Shown here: positions 34,092 to 41,553 of the stretch, in pieces | Position numbering within the stretch: the first letter of the stretch is position 1 | Layout: each line of letters begins with the position of its first letter | Source: CAXXIC01 sp049315325 | GTDB taxonomy: Bacteria; Bacteroidota; Bacteroidia; Bacteroidales; UBA7332 | NCBI GenBank assembly: GCA_049315325.1 | Contig: JBMOKJ010000012.1 | Coordinates: 9,010-73,009, forward strand | Reading direction: 5' to 3' | DNA length: 64,000 bases | The notes under the pieces: generated by a model | Database searches by the model: none | Told to the model about the DNA's origin: nothing | Seen by the model: only the letters and a program-made list of their open reading frames with translations | Made by a program: the position numbers and the translations under genes

Positions 34092-34486
34092 CAAAATTTA
34101 TTTAGCATTTGAATAAATTCAAAATCAAGCAAATCGGACGTGGCGATACCACTACTTCGCACCCTACAAGTCGCGTAGCGACGACCGTCTATGGAGCGAA
34201 GGGTTTTTCACCCTATGCGATATTGGGGAGGTTTAGTGGCCTACGTTTGTTCGGTGTTGTATACTGGTAAAGTATGGGCATAGTATATATCAATCTATAT
34301 ATATCCCTATGATATCCCTTATTTATGCCTACTATATTACTTATTAATTATAAAAAGAAATAGAATAGATATAATTGATAAATAGAACAAAAATATTTAA
34401 TTTTGTACCCATACTATGCCCATACTCAACTATGAATGAGCACCGAATGAACATCAATTTAAGAACAACTTAATACGCAACAATTT
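34092..34486. other. Intergenic region upstream of the unknown 269-aa gene
   Basis: Contains a GTCGC-GTA-GCGAC hairpin (34170-34182) flanked by complementary TTCGCACCCT and GCGAAGGGT blocks, then an AT-rich tract bounded by a perfect 16-bp inverted repeat (34271-34286 and 34411-34426). No open frame was seen. Confidence 0.5.
34271..34426. repeat. Perfect 16-bp inverted repeat bracketing an AT-rich spacer
   Basis: AGTATGGGCATAGTAT (34271-34286) is the exact reverse complement of ATACTATGCCCATACT (34411-34426); 124 AT-rich bases lie between. The right arm continues the direct repeat CCCATACTATGCCCATACT. It lies 60 bases upstream of the 269-aa gene. Confidence 0.75.
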
Positions 34487-35296
34487 ATGGCACGGATGAA
34501 AAGTTTTATGCAGATGACCGGCTCGATGGCTATGGTCAGTATGTACACCATGCAGGGGCACGACGAAGTGATCATCCGCACCAAAGGCGGGCCTACTAAG
34601 CAGCAAATAAAAACCAAGCCGCAGTTTGAAAAGGTGCGACGAAACAATAGCGAATGGACGGGCTGTACCCGAATGGGCAGTCAGATACGCACGTCGTTTA
34701 TGTTAATGAATCGCATGGAGGATTATCCAGTAACCGGTGCGCTCAACTCTATTTGCAAACAGCTACAAAAGCTGGACACTGAAGGGGAGCATGGCAAGCG
34801 CGGAATTTACCTGAGTCGGAACAAAGAAGCGTTGCTCGGGTTTTCGTTTAGCCGTAAGCAGGTGTTGGAGAGCGTTTTGCGTGTGCCTATCGATACCACA
34901 TTGAATAGAGCTACTGGCGTGGCGCATATCGATATACCGGCTGTTAATACAGATTTGTATCTCTATAATTTCCGCAAACTGCCCTATTATCGCATAGTGG
35001 CTAACCTTGGCGGGGTGTGCGATATGTCGATAGCCGAAGATGGGAAAAACTACCAACATGCACCATACAATTACTGCGATAGGGAGTTGGGAAAATTTGA
35101 AAGTGAATGGCTACCCACGATGGGTATGCAGCCAGCCATGCAGATTAAATTGCTCTATCCGCTTGATCCTGCTCCTATACCAGAAGATGTAACCATTCTA
35201 CTCAGTATTGGCATCGAGTTTGGCAAGAAAGGCTACGGCGACATCACCGAACCGGTGAAATATGCCGGAACGGGTAAAATTGTGAAGGTGGGTTGA
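34487..35296 (+). CDS. Unknown conserved-looking 269-aa protein
   Basis: I recognise no named domain. It starts ARMKSFMQMTGSMAMVSMYT (Met-rich), followed by IRTKGGPTKQQIKTKPQF and VRRNNSEWTGCTRMG; the middle has RKQVLESVLRVPIDTTLNRA and a strand-rich AHIDIPAVNTDLYLYNFRKL; the end has ITEPVKYAGTGKIVKVG. There is no signal peptide or membrane helix, so it is probably cytosolic or exported by a non-Sec route. Codon use is unremarkable. It sits alone between the type III system and a T9SS protein, downstream of a long inverted repeat, a setting typical of mobile or phase-variable cargo. Function unknown. Confidence 0.7.
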   Translation: MARMKSFMQMTGSMAMVSMYTMQGHDEVIIRTKGGPTKQQIKTKPQFEKVRRNNSEWTGCTRMGSQIRTSFMLMNRMEDYPVTGALNSICKQLQKLDTEGEHGKRGIYLSRNKEALLGFSFSRKQVLESVLRVPIDTTLNRATGVAHIDIPAVNTDLYLYNFRKLPYYRIVANLGGVCDMSIAEDGKNYQHAPYNYCDRELGKFESEWLPTMGMQPAMQIKLLYPLDPAPIPEDVTILLSIGIEFGKKGYGDITEPVKYAGTGKIVKVG

Positions 35297-35308
35297 AAAT
35301 CTATTCTT

Positions 35309-35434
35309 GCCACTAAGACCCAAAGAATGAAAGTTTCACAAATTTCTTTGTTAGCTTTTATTCCGATGTGCCTAAACGACAAAGGTAATCAAGACTCCTT
35401 TGTGAATTTCTTCGTGGCTTGGTGTCTTTGTGCC
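35309..35434. repeat. Diverged inverted pair of a common Bacteroidota intergenic motif
   Basis: GCCACTAAGACCCAAAG (35309-35325) and CTTGGTGTCTTTGTGCC (35418-35434) are imperfect inverted copies. Similar CACTAAGACACAAAG/CTTTGTGTCTTAGTG sequences are recurrent intergenic repeats in this phylum. No gene is apparent in 35297-35488. Confidence 0.5.
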
Positions 35435-35488
35435 GAAACTTTTCAAGCTAGAGGGTTAGCTCGAAATACGCCACTCGAATCTATGAAT

Positions 35489-36943
35489 CTACTTTCGCAC
35501 AATCTTACGGGTCAAAACGCCTTTTTCGGTTTTCACTCGAAGTACGTACACGCCTTTGGGGAAGTTTTTCAACGAAACGGTTGCACTATTACCTGATGGG
35601 TAAAGTTGAGAAACCACCACCCCACGAATATCAGTAACAGTTAATTCTTCAATATAATCTCGAGATAGAACTTCAAAGCCGCCTTGGGAAGAATCTATAT
35701 TTTTGACAATCAAAGGAATAGCAATTTTGGAATTTTCAATTCCCGAAATAATCCCACAACGATTAAAATTTGGATTGATATAGACTAATACCCCATTTTG
35801 GTGAAAACACAACAGCGTTGAACCACTGTCCATAAGTAGCTCCGTACTATACAAAATGCCATCATCACTACCTATTCCCTCTATCCAATAATGCAAAAAA
35901 TAGTCAGTGCCAGAATATGGATTATGCTGTCCCATTTGCAATCTTTTGCGCCATTGTCCATTTAGTAAAAGCGAATCCACCTTCATCACTTTTAAAGTTG
36001 CATTAAATCCACTCCAAGATGTGATGATTGTATCGCCTTCTTGTAGATTAAAATCATACAACAGAACCTCTTTCGATAAAGAGCTATTGTAGTAAAACCA
36101 CTTTCCTTTATCTTCCCTAATATTAAAAGCAAAGCGAGACTGTGCTGAGTTATAGATTGAATCGGCGGTGACTACTACATTTTTGTAGAGAAAACCATTA
36201 ATCAATTTTTCACCTACAATCGTATAATTTTCATTATTTCCACCCCCATACCAGCTTCCATTTGATCCGACAACACTCCACGAATCACCTTCTTTTAAAT
36301 AACTCACATTCTTGCTTGGGGTCAGACTACAACTGTTGTATTTAGGATTTAGATAAACCAAATCATTGTTGTGATGGTAGCAAATCAATTCATAATCATC
36401 TAAATCAATAATTCCTGGTGGATTGTAAAATAATCCTTGCTCACTTCCAACACCTTCAATCCAACTATTTGAAACGTAAGGTAGTGAAAACTGATTATAC
36501 TCTCCGACAGCAATTCTTTTTCGGAACATTCCATTGAGATATACAGAGTCAACTTTCACTACTTGAAATGTCACACGACCAGCATCAAATGGGTGATCCA
36601 AATTTACGGAAATCGTGTCTCCAACATTTAGGGAGAAATCATACAACAAAGACTCTTTTGTTTTGCCTACCGGCAGAAAAAACCATTTTCTATTTTCTTC
36701 ACGGAGTCCTCCTAAATAGTTTGCTGAAGGTGAATCAACTGCATATATTTTCTTATAGCGTTTAAGGCTTATTACACTATCTGCTTTAAGAACATAGTTC
36801 AATTCTTTAAATTTTCCGCCCCATGCTGAAAATGAAGAAATTAACCACGAATCAGTCTCGCCTAAATAAGTTTTTGGCAAAGCTCCAAATGAGGAAATGA
36901 CTAATAAACCAAAAACCGAAAGAATCAATAATCTTGTTTTCAT
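35489..36943 (-). CDS. Secreted protein with internal tandem duplication and T9SS sorting domain
   Basis: The 484-residue protein has a signal peptide (LLILSVFGLLVISSFG), then two diverged repeats of about 185 residues. Repeat 1 (about 22-210) contains ETDSWLISS, REENRKWFFLPVGKTKESLL and YDFSLNVGDTI; repeat 2 (about 212-395) contains EGDSWSVVG, REDKGKWFYYNSSLSKEVLL and YDFNLQEGDTI. Each ends with an IEG.GS(E/D).G.(F/L)Y.P motif-like segment and CYHHN/CFHQN. The C-terminal 80 residues (ITDIRG-like VTDIRGVVVSQL, FPKGVYVLRVKTEKGVLTRK) form a T9SS type A domain. The repeated unit resembles uncharacterised Bacteroidota surface domains; function unknown. Confidence 0.8.
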   Translation of the reverse strand: MKTRLLILSVFGLLVISSFGALPKTYLGETDSWLISSFSAWGGKFKELNYVLKADSVISLKRYKKIYAVDSPSANYLGGLREENRKWFFLPVGKTKESLLYDFSLNVGDTISVNLDHPFDAGRVTFQVVKVDSVYLNGMFRKRIAVGEYNQFSLPYVSNSWIEGVGSEQGLFYNPPGIIDLDDYELICYHHNNDLVYLNPKYNSCSLTPSKNVSYLKEGDSWSVVGSNGSWYGGGNNENYTIVGEKLINGFLYKNVVVTADSIYNSAQSRFAFNIREDKGKWFYYNSSLSKEVLLYDFNLQEGDTIITSWSGFNATLKVMKVDSLLLNGQWRKRLQMGQHNPYSGTDYFLHYWIEGIGSDDGILYSTELLMDSGSTLLCFHQNGVLVYINPNFNRCGIISGIENSKIAIPLIVKNIDSSQGGFEVLSRDYIEELTVTDIRGVVVSQLYPSGNSATVSLKNFPKGVYVLRVKTEKGVLTRKIVRK

Positions 36944-36978
36944 AATTCTAAATGCATGACGGTTGAAAAATTCACCTC

Positions 36979-36986
36979 CAAAAATA
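36979..36986 (-). promoter_or_regulatory. -7 element for the duplicated T9SS gene
   Basis: TATTTTTG on the minus strand, with CTTG 19 bases further upstream (near 37006-37009) as a -33 candidate; 36 bases before the ATG at 36943. Confidence 0.55.
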
Positions 36987-37044
36987 CAAAAAGATATTCA
37001 TTATACAAGCACTTGATAGTTTTTTTATTTTTAACAATAAAGCA

Positions 37045-37076
37045 CAAAAAAACCCCGACAAACTGAATTGTCGAGG
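37045..37076 (-). terminator. Intrinsic terminator after tig
   Basis: Minus-strand CCTCGACAA pairs with TTGTCGGGG (one G-T pair) across a 6-nt loop, followed by seven or more T residues. It prevents read-through from tig toward the accessory block. Confidence 0.85.
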
Positions 37077-37103
37077 CTCGAAATATAGTATTGCTTGTTT
37101 GTA

Positions 37104-38468
37104 TTAAGCTTGGGGTTCGAAGAGTTTGTAGAAATCTTCTTGAGAAATTGCTTTGTCTTTCAACGTGATTTTCTCTTTCACTGCGTCGCGAATTTTATCT
37201 TCTACCGCACGATCGACTAAGCTACGTTGTGTTTTTTCGTCTTTCAACATATCTTTCGAGTAGTTTTCGAGCATGTCAGCAGGCACGTCGAGCATTCCGT
37301 ATTGCGCAAATTGAGCTTTAGTAGCTGCTTTGGCCACTTCCAACAAATCTGCTTGCTCCACTTTCACTTCGAAATCTTTCGCCAATTTCTCTTTGATCAA
37401 GTGCCAAGTCAATTCGCTCTTCATGGTTGGGAACTCTTCTTCGATAGATTCCGGAGTACGTTTTTCGCCAGAAGCCAACAACCAACGTTTGAGGAATGCC
37501 TCTGGGAATGCAACATCTCCCGCTTTTTTCTCCAACACTGGACGAAGGTCTAACCAAAAGCGGTAGTCGCTCTCTGGTTTCAACTGAGCTTCGATAGATT
37601 CACGGATTTTTGCGAAATATTCTGCTTCAGAATTCACATTGCCTGCACCAAATGCTGTGTCAAATAACTCTTGGTTCAACTCTGCTGGTACGTGACGCGT
37701 GATTTCGTTGATGGTGAAACCGAAGTTTGAGGTAATATCTTTTGCTCCCGCTTTGTCGATTTTCAACACGTGAGAGATTTCGTATTCGTTGCCACCACAA
37801 GCTTCGTTCACGTTGTAAACAACGGTTGAGCCTTTAGCAGCACCCATGAATTTTGCTTTCTCGGCATCGCTTTTGAAGTAATCAGGGATAGTCACTGTGT
37901 CTTCAGCTACAATTCCACCTTCTTTGGCAGCACCGTTTTCGTCCAATTCCACCACTGTTCCTTTCACCATATCTTTGCCTTCAACCACATCTACTTGAAC
38001 GTGTTTGCCAGCGCGATCGGTGAATGCACCCGATTGTTTTTGAACCATCTCTTCAGTCACCTCTACGTTGTAGTAAACAACTGTATCTTTTTTGGTCAGC
38101 TTAACATCAATTTCGGGAGCTAAACCAAGATCGAACAAAAATTCGAATTCTGCATCGTTGTCAAAATCAATCGGTTTTTGATCGGTTTCGTTCGGAAGGG
38201 GTTCGCCAAGAATGTTTACTTTATTTTCGCGGATGTAGCCATACAAAGCTTCACCTACCGTTTTGTTGATTTCTTCTGCCAAAACAGATTTTTCGTACAT
38301 CTTTTTGATCATTCCCATAGGTGCCATACCTTTACGGAAACCGGGGATATTGGCTTTCTGACGGAAATTGCGTAAAGATTTCTCTACTTTCTCTTGAAAA
38401 TCTGCTTTTTGTACTTTTACCGATACCACAGCATTGGTGCTATCGATGTTGTTGAGTGTAACGTTCAT
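37104..38468 (-). CDS. tig: Trigger factor
   Basis: Ribosome-associated chaperone with peptidyl-prolyl isomerase activity. The start is placed at MNVTLNNIDSTNAVVSVKV (454 aa); the frame is open 70 codons further, but that part overlaps the promoter and reads as non-coding. The N-terminal ribosome-binding signature is present as FRQKANIPGFRKGMAPMGMI (G-F-R-x-G, about 33-52); a divergent PPIase-like middle and a helical C-terminal domain follow, with an Asp/Glu/Lys-rich end. Length and divergence are typical of Bacteroidota tig. In most Bacteroidales it directly precedes clpP; here it is separated by the 23.2-36.9 kb block. Confidence 0.92.
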   Translation of the reverse strand: MNVTLNNIDSTNAVVSVKVQKADFQEKVEKSLRNFRQKANIPGFRKGMAPMGMIKKMYEKSVLAEEINKTVGEALYGYIRENKVNILGEPLPNETDQKPIDFDNDAEFEFLFDLGLAPEIDVKLTKKDTVVYYNVEVTEEMVQKQSGAFTDRAGKHVQVDVVEGKDMVKGTVVELDENGAAKEGGIVAEDTVTIPDYFKSDAEKAKFMGAAKGSTVVYNVNEACGGNEYEISHVLKIDKAGAKDITSNFGFTINEITRHVPAELNQELFDTAFGAGNVNSEAEYFAKIRESIEAQLKPESDYRFWLDLRPVLEKKAGDVAFPEAFLKRWLLASGEKRTPESIEEEFPTMKSELTWHLIKEKLAKDFEVKVEQADLLEVAKAATKAQFAQYGMLDVPADMLENYSKDMLKDEKTQRSLVDRAVEDKIRDAVKEKITLKDKAISQEDFYKLFEPQA

Positions 38469-38513
38469 TCTGACGTATTTTAGTTTAGATAAGAATTCGC
38501 TTAAATCGGGGTG

Positions 38514-38544
38514 CAAAATTAGTGCTATTCTTTTTATTATCAAA
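38514..38544 (-). promoter_or_regulatory. tig promoter with both -33 and -7 boxes
   Basis: On the minus strand TTTG (38541-38544) is followed after 19 bases by TAATTTTG (38514-38521), a full match to the Bacteroides consensus, 45 bases before the ATG at 38468. It supports the shorter tig start. Confidence 0.8.
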
Positions 38545-38779
38545 CTACTTCGCCTCTTTTCTGCAAAATAAATATTTATTCCGGCGAAAATTATTTTCCA
38601 AAATATTGTAAATCGGAAAAATATGCTTTTCTTTGCGCCCGATAGATAGAAACTACAGATTTTCGATTCAATGTTCATTTTCTACGCTTTTGCCCGATTA
38701 AGTCTCTGATTTATGTTAGTCTTGTCAAGAATGCTATTTATCACCAATCAATTTCTTATTTTTTAATTATTTTACTCTT

Positions 38780-39025
38780 ATGAACATTTACATTGGAAAC
38801 TTGAACTATCGTGTTCAAGAAGAAGACTTGAAACAAGTATTGGCTGAGTACGGAGCCGTAGAAAACGTTAAAGTGATCAAAGACCGCGAAACAGGTCGCT
38901 CAAAAGGATTCGCATTTGCTGAAATGGCAAACGACGGAGAAGGTAAAGCTGCTATCGAACAATTGAACGGCGCAGAATATGCTGGCCGCACAATGGTTGT
39001 GAAAGAAGCTCGTCCGAGAGAGTAG
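38780..39025 (+). CDS. RNA recognition motif (RRM) RNA-binding protein
   Basis: An 81-residue single RRM domain: RNP2 IYIGNL (residues 3-8) and RNP1 KGFAFAEM (about 43-50), with GRTMVVKEARP at the last strand. Small RRM proteins of this type are abundant in Bacteroidota, where they act as post-transcriptional regulators in place of Hfq, including for polysaccharide-utilisation genes. It has no glycine-rich tail. It is a single gene with its own terminator. Confidence 0.93.
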   Translation: MNIYIGNLNYRVQEEDLKQVLAEYGAVENVKVIKDRETGRSKGFAFAEMANDGEGKAAIEQLNGAEYAGRTMVVKEARPRE

Positions 39026-39047
39026 TCCTACGCTACTACAATATTAG

Positions 39048-39083
39048 AAAGACCTTTTAGCTACGGCTGAAAGGTCTTTTTTT
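39048..39083 (+). terminator. Intrinsic terminator after the RRM gene
   Basis: AAAGACCTTT pairs with AAAGGTCTTT across a 12-nt loop, followed by TTTT. Confidence 0.85.
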
Positions 39084-39178
39084 GTGCCAAATATTGAAAA
39101 GAATAACTAATTTTACAAAAATTGCTATCTTTATGCGCTGAAACACACACTATTTATTTCATTATTCGACCTTAAGCT

Positions 39179-39541
39179 ATGACGAAAACCATTTCTTCGC
39201 TCGGAAAGGCGCACATTACCATTCACAGTTTTGCTGTGGCACACGCCATTACTGCAGCAATCATTATCGCGCGAGGCAGCGACCCTGGCACAATCTTGAC
39301 CATACTGACCATCGCTATGGTTGTGGTGCTCACTCGCCTCAACGATTACCCACTCGATGTCACTGCCGCATTGGCTTTGATCAGTTGCTTCGCAGGATTC
39401 TTCCTTGGAACGGCAGGAGCTGATTTCCTGAGCAACATCCTCAGCGAATCGAAAGCTCTGGCTCAAATATTAACAACCGTATTGGTCACCGAAATTCTGG
39501 GGTGGCTTACATTTATTATTGTTGAACGAAGCACAAAATAG
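39179..39541 (+). CDS. Small integral membrane protein
   Basis: The 120-residue protein has about three to four hydrophobic helices (HSFAVAHAITAAIIIARG, ILTILTIAMVVVLTRL, ALALISCFAGFFLGTAGADF, LTTVLVTEILGWLTFIIVE). I know no functional name for it. It ends 18 bases before the LytS-like kinase and is probably co-transcribed with it, so it may be an accessory of that signalling pair. A weak TATCTTTA -7 candidate lies at 39126-39133. Confidence 0.75.
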   Translation: MTKTISSLGKAHITIHSFAVAHAITAAIIIARGSDPGTILTILTIAMVVVLTRLNDYPLDVTAALALISCFAGFFLGTAGADFLSNILSESKALAQILTTVLVTEILGWLTFIIVERSTK

Positions 39542-39559
39542 TAGAGAAACAGCAATAAG

Positions 39560-40603
39560 ATGAATAAATCATCACAAAATAAATGGAGAGAGGTTCTGCT
39601 CTTAGCAATTATCGTTCTTCTTTTTAGGATTTTCTATGTCGAAATCCTCAACTACCTCAAAGCCGACTACCAATACAACTTCACCGACCTTTTACATACA
39701 ATTTTCAAGGAGTATCCTGCCACTTTAGTGATGGCAGTAGCCGGATTTTTCAGTATGCACTACATCAACAAGCTCTACTCGTGGGGCGAAAACCCTTTGC
39801 GCAGACTGATTGTTACAGCTATTGCTCTCCTTTCGATATCAATCATTATCACCTTGATGCTCTGCATGCCAAAACTTGGGCAATACAGTTGGGTAGAGTT
39901 GGTTCGTAGTGGACACCTTGAGGCTGTTTTTGTGGTATCGCTTATGGCAAACGCTGTGATAATGGGTGTCACAGATGTAACACTCTATTACCGCAAATCG
40001 CACAAGAAAGCCCTCGATGCCGAAATCATCAAAAAGAACAAAGCGCGGTTTCAATACGATCAATTGAAGCGTCAATTAAATCCTCACTTTTTGTTCAATA
40101 GCCTCAATGTACTCGATTATTTGGTACACACCGACGCTAACCGAGCCAGTGATTTTATCAAAAAATTGGCTGGTGTTTACCGTTACCTTTTGAGTAAAGA
40201 GAGTGACCCAACGGTGCATCTCGACGAAGAGATTGTGTTCGCCAATATGTATGCCGAGTTGCTGAAAGAACGGTTTGAGAAAGGGCTCTACATCGATATC
40301 GATATTGCCGAGAAATACATGAAATCGCACGTCATACCGTGCAGTCTCCAACTCCTGATTGAGAATGCTACAAAACACAATATTATCAGTGCAAAAATGC
40401 CGTTGAATATTCGTATTTTTATGGAATTGGATTACATTTGCGTTGAGAACAACCGTCAACTGCGCATCAAAGCTGACGAATCGACCGGACTTGGACTGAA
40501 AAGCATTGAAGCACAATACCAGACACTTTTCAACAAAAGCATTATTATCGACCAAAACGAAGCTCACTATTGTGTGAAAATACCGTTAATTGAAAATGCC
40601 TGA
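39560..40603 (+). CDS. LytS/YehU-type sensor histidine kinase
   Basis: The 347-residue protein has four transmembrane helices in residues 10-155 and a cytoplasmic His_kinase domain. The phospho-acceptor box is LKRQLNPHFLFNSLNVLDYL (His about 175), the N box is LLIENATKHNI (about 268-278) and the G box TGLGLKSI (about 312-319). It lacks any periplasmic sensor domain, so it likely senses membrane state or a bound partner such as the preceding small membrane protein. The LytTR response regulator follows after 26 bases. Confidence 0.92.
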   Translation: MNKSSQNKWREVLLLAIIVLLFRIFYVEILNYLKADYQYNFTDLLHTIFKEYPATLVMAVAGFFSMHYINKLYSWGENPLRRLIVTAIALLSISIIITLMLCMPKLGQYSWVELVRSGHLEAVFVVSLMANAVIMGVTDVTLYYRKSHKKALDAEIIKKNKARFQYDQLKRQLNPHFLFNSLNVLDYLVHTDANRASDFIKKLAGVYRYLLSKESDPTVHLDEEIVFANMYAELLKERFEKGLYIDIDIAEKYMKSHVIPCSLQLLIENATKHNIISAKMPLNIRIFMELDYICVENNRQLRIKADESTGLGLKSIEAQYQTLFNKSIIIDQNEAHYCVKIPLIENA

Positions 40604-40629
40604 TTTTATTTGATAAAACACAGATTACC

Positions 40630-41385
40630 ATGAGAATACTGATTATTGAAGACGAAATTCCTGCGCAAATCCAACTTATTAGAATGATTAGCGGAACTTA
40701 TCCTTCGTTTGAAGTGGTGGGGAAAATCGACTCGGTGAAAGGCGCTGTCGAATGGTTGGAATCCAATAACGTTGATCTGATTTTTATGGATGTAGAGCTC
40801 TCAGACGGACAGTGTTTTGAAATTTTTAAGCAAGTAAAAGTAGAGTCGCCAGTCATCATCACCACGGCTTACAATGATTATGCCATAAAAGCATTTAAAG
40901 TAAATAGCATCGACTACCTCCTCAAACCCATCGACAAAGCTGAATTTATAGAAGCCGTTGAGAAATCGAAGAAATTCACTCAACAACCAAAGCAAGACTT
41001 CCGTCAAATAGAAGAACTGCTGACCAAAAGCCTCCCTAAAGAGTATAAAAAACGGTTTACGGTAAAACTTGGAGACAAAATATTGATTCTCAACACCAAC
41101 GAAATTGCCTATTTTTACTCCGAAGAAAAAGCGACATTCATCGTCACAAGCGAAGGAAAACGATACATTTCGGATCTCACACTCGATGCCCTCGAAGAGC
41201 AACTAAATCCAAAAGACTTCTTCAGAATTTCGAGAGGCTGTATCACCAACATCTCCTCCATCAAATCGGTGTCGCGCTACTTCAACAGCCGATTGAAAGT
41301 GATTTTAACACCACCCGTTGCCGAAGATGTGCTGGTCAGTCGCATCCGAATTCCACAGTTTTTGAAGTGGCTCGAGGGCGAGTGA
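40630..41385 (+). CDS. LytTR-family response regulator
   Basis: The 251-residue protein has a receiver domain (IIEDEIPAQIQ acidic pocket, FMDVELSDG phospho-Asp about residue 55, TTAYNDYAIKAF, DYLLKPI Lys about 104) and a C-terminal LytTR DNA-binding domain (about 145-250; IAYFYSEEKATFIVTSEGKR, FFRISRGCITNISSI, FNSRLKVIL). It is the cognate partner of the kinase at 39560. LytTR regulators bind direct-repeat sites; I could not identify a matching pair in the short upstream regions here. Confidence 0.93.
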   Translation: MRILIIEDEIPAQIQLIRMISGTYPSFEVVGKIDSVKGAVEWLESNNVDLIFMDVELSDGQCFEIFKQVKVESPVIITTAYNDYAIKAFKVNSIDYLLKPIDKAEFIEAVEKSKKFTQQPKQDFRQIEELLTKSLPKEYKKRFTVKLGDKILILNTNEIAYFYSEEKATFIVTSEGKRYISDLTLDALEEQLNPKDFFRISRGCITNISSIKSVSRYFNSRLKVILTPPVAEDVLVSRIRIPQFLKWLEGE

Positions 41386-41492
41386 ATCTCGTCAAAATTT
41401 AGCTCCAAAATTCATTCTTCAAAACAATCGTTATTATTTCCTAAAACAAACCGCATTTCATCCCTGCTTTACTGCACTTCATCGGATTTATT

Positions 41493-41523
41493 TTTGAATA
41501 AAGGTTAAAAAATTTCATATTTG
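41493..41523 (+). promoter_or_regulatory. Promoter of the starch-utilisation locus (pullulanase)
   Basis: TTTG (41493-41496), a 19-base spacer and CATATTTG (41516-41523; 7 of 8 to the -7 consensus), 30 bases upstream of the pullulanase ATG. Confidence 0.65.
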
Positions 41524-41553
41524 CCTCAAATCTGAGACCACCATTTCACATCG

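Noticed and set aside
35327..35596. 89-codon plus-strand open frame
   Set aside because: Overlaps the 3' end of the T9SS gene on the opposite strand and lies over a common intergenic repeat; composition not protein-like.
38469..38678. 70-codon N-terminal extension of trigger factor
   Set aside because: It overlaps a full TTTG-N19-TAATTTTG promoter and encodes unrelated residues; the family start fits MNVTLNNI.
39560..41385. LytS/LytTR pair as the regulator of the starch locus
   Set aside because: Adjacency is suggestive, but I found no LytTR-type direct repeats near the pullulanase promoter, so I do not assert it.
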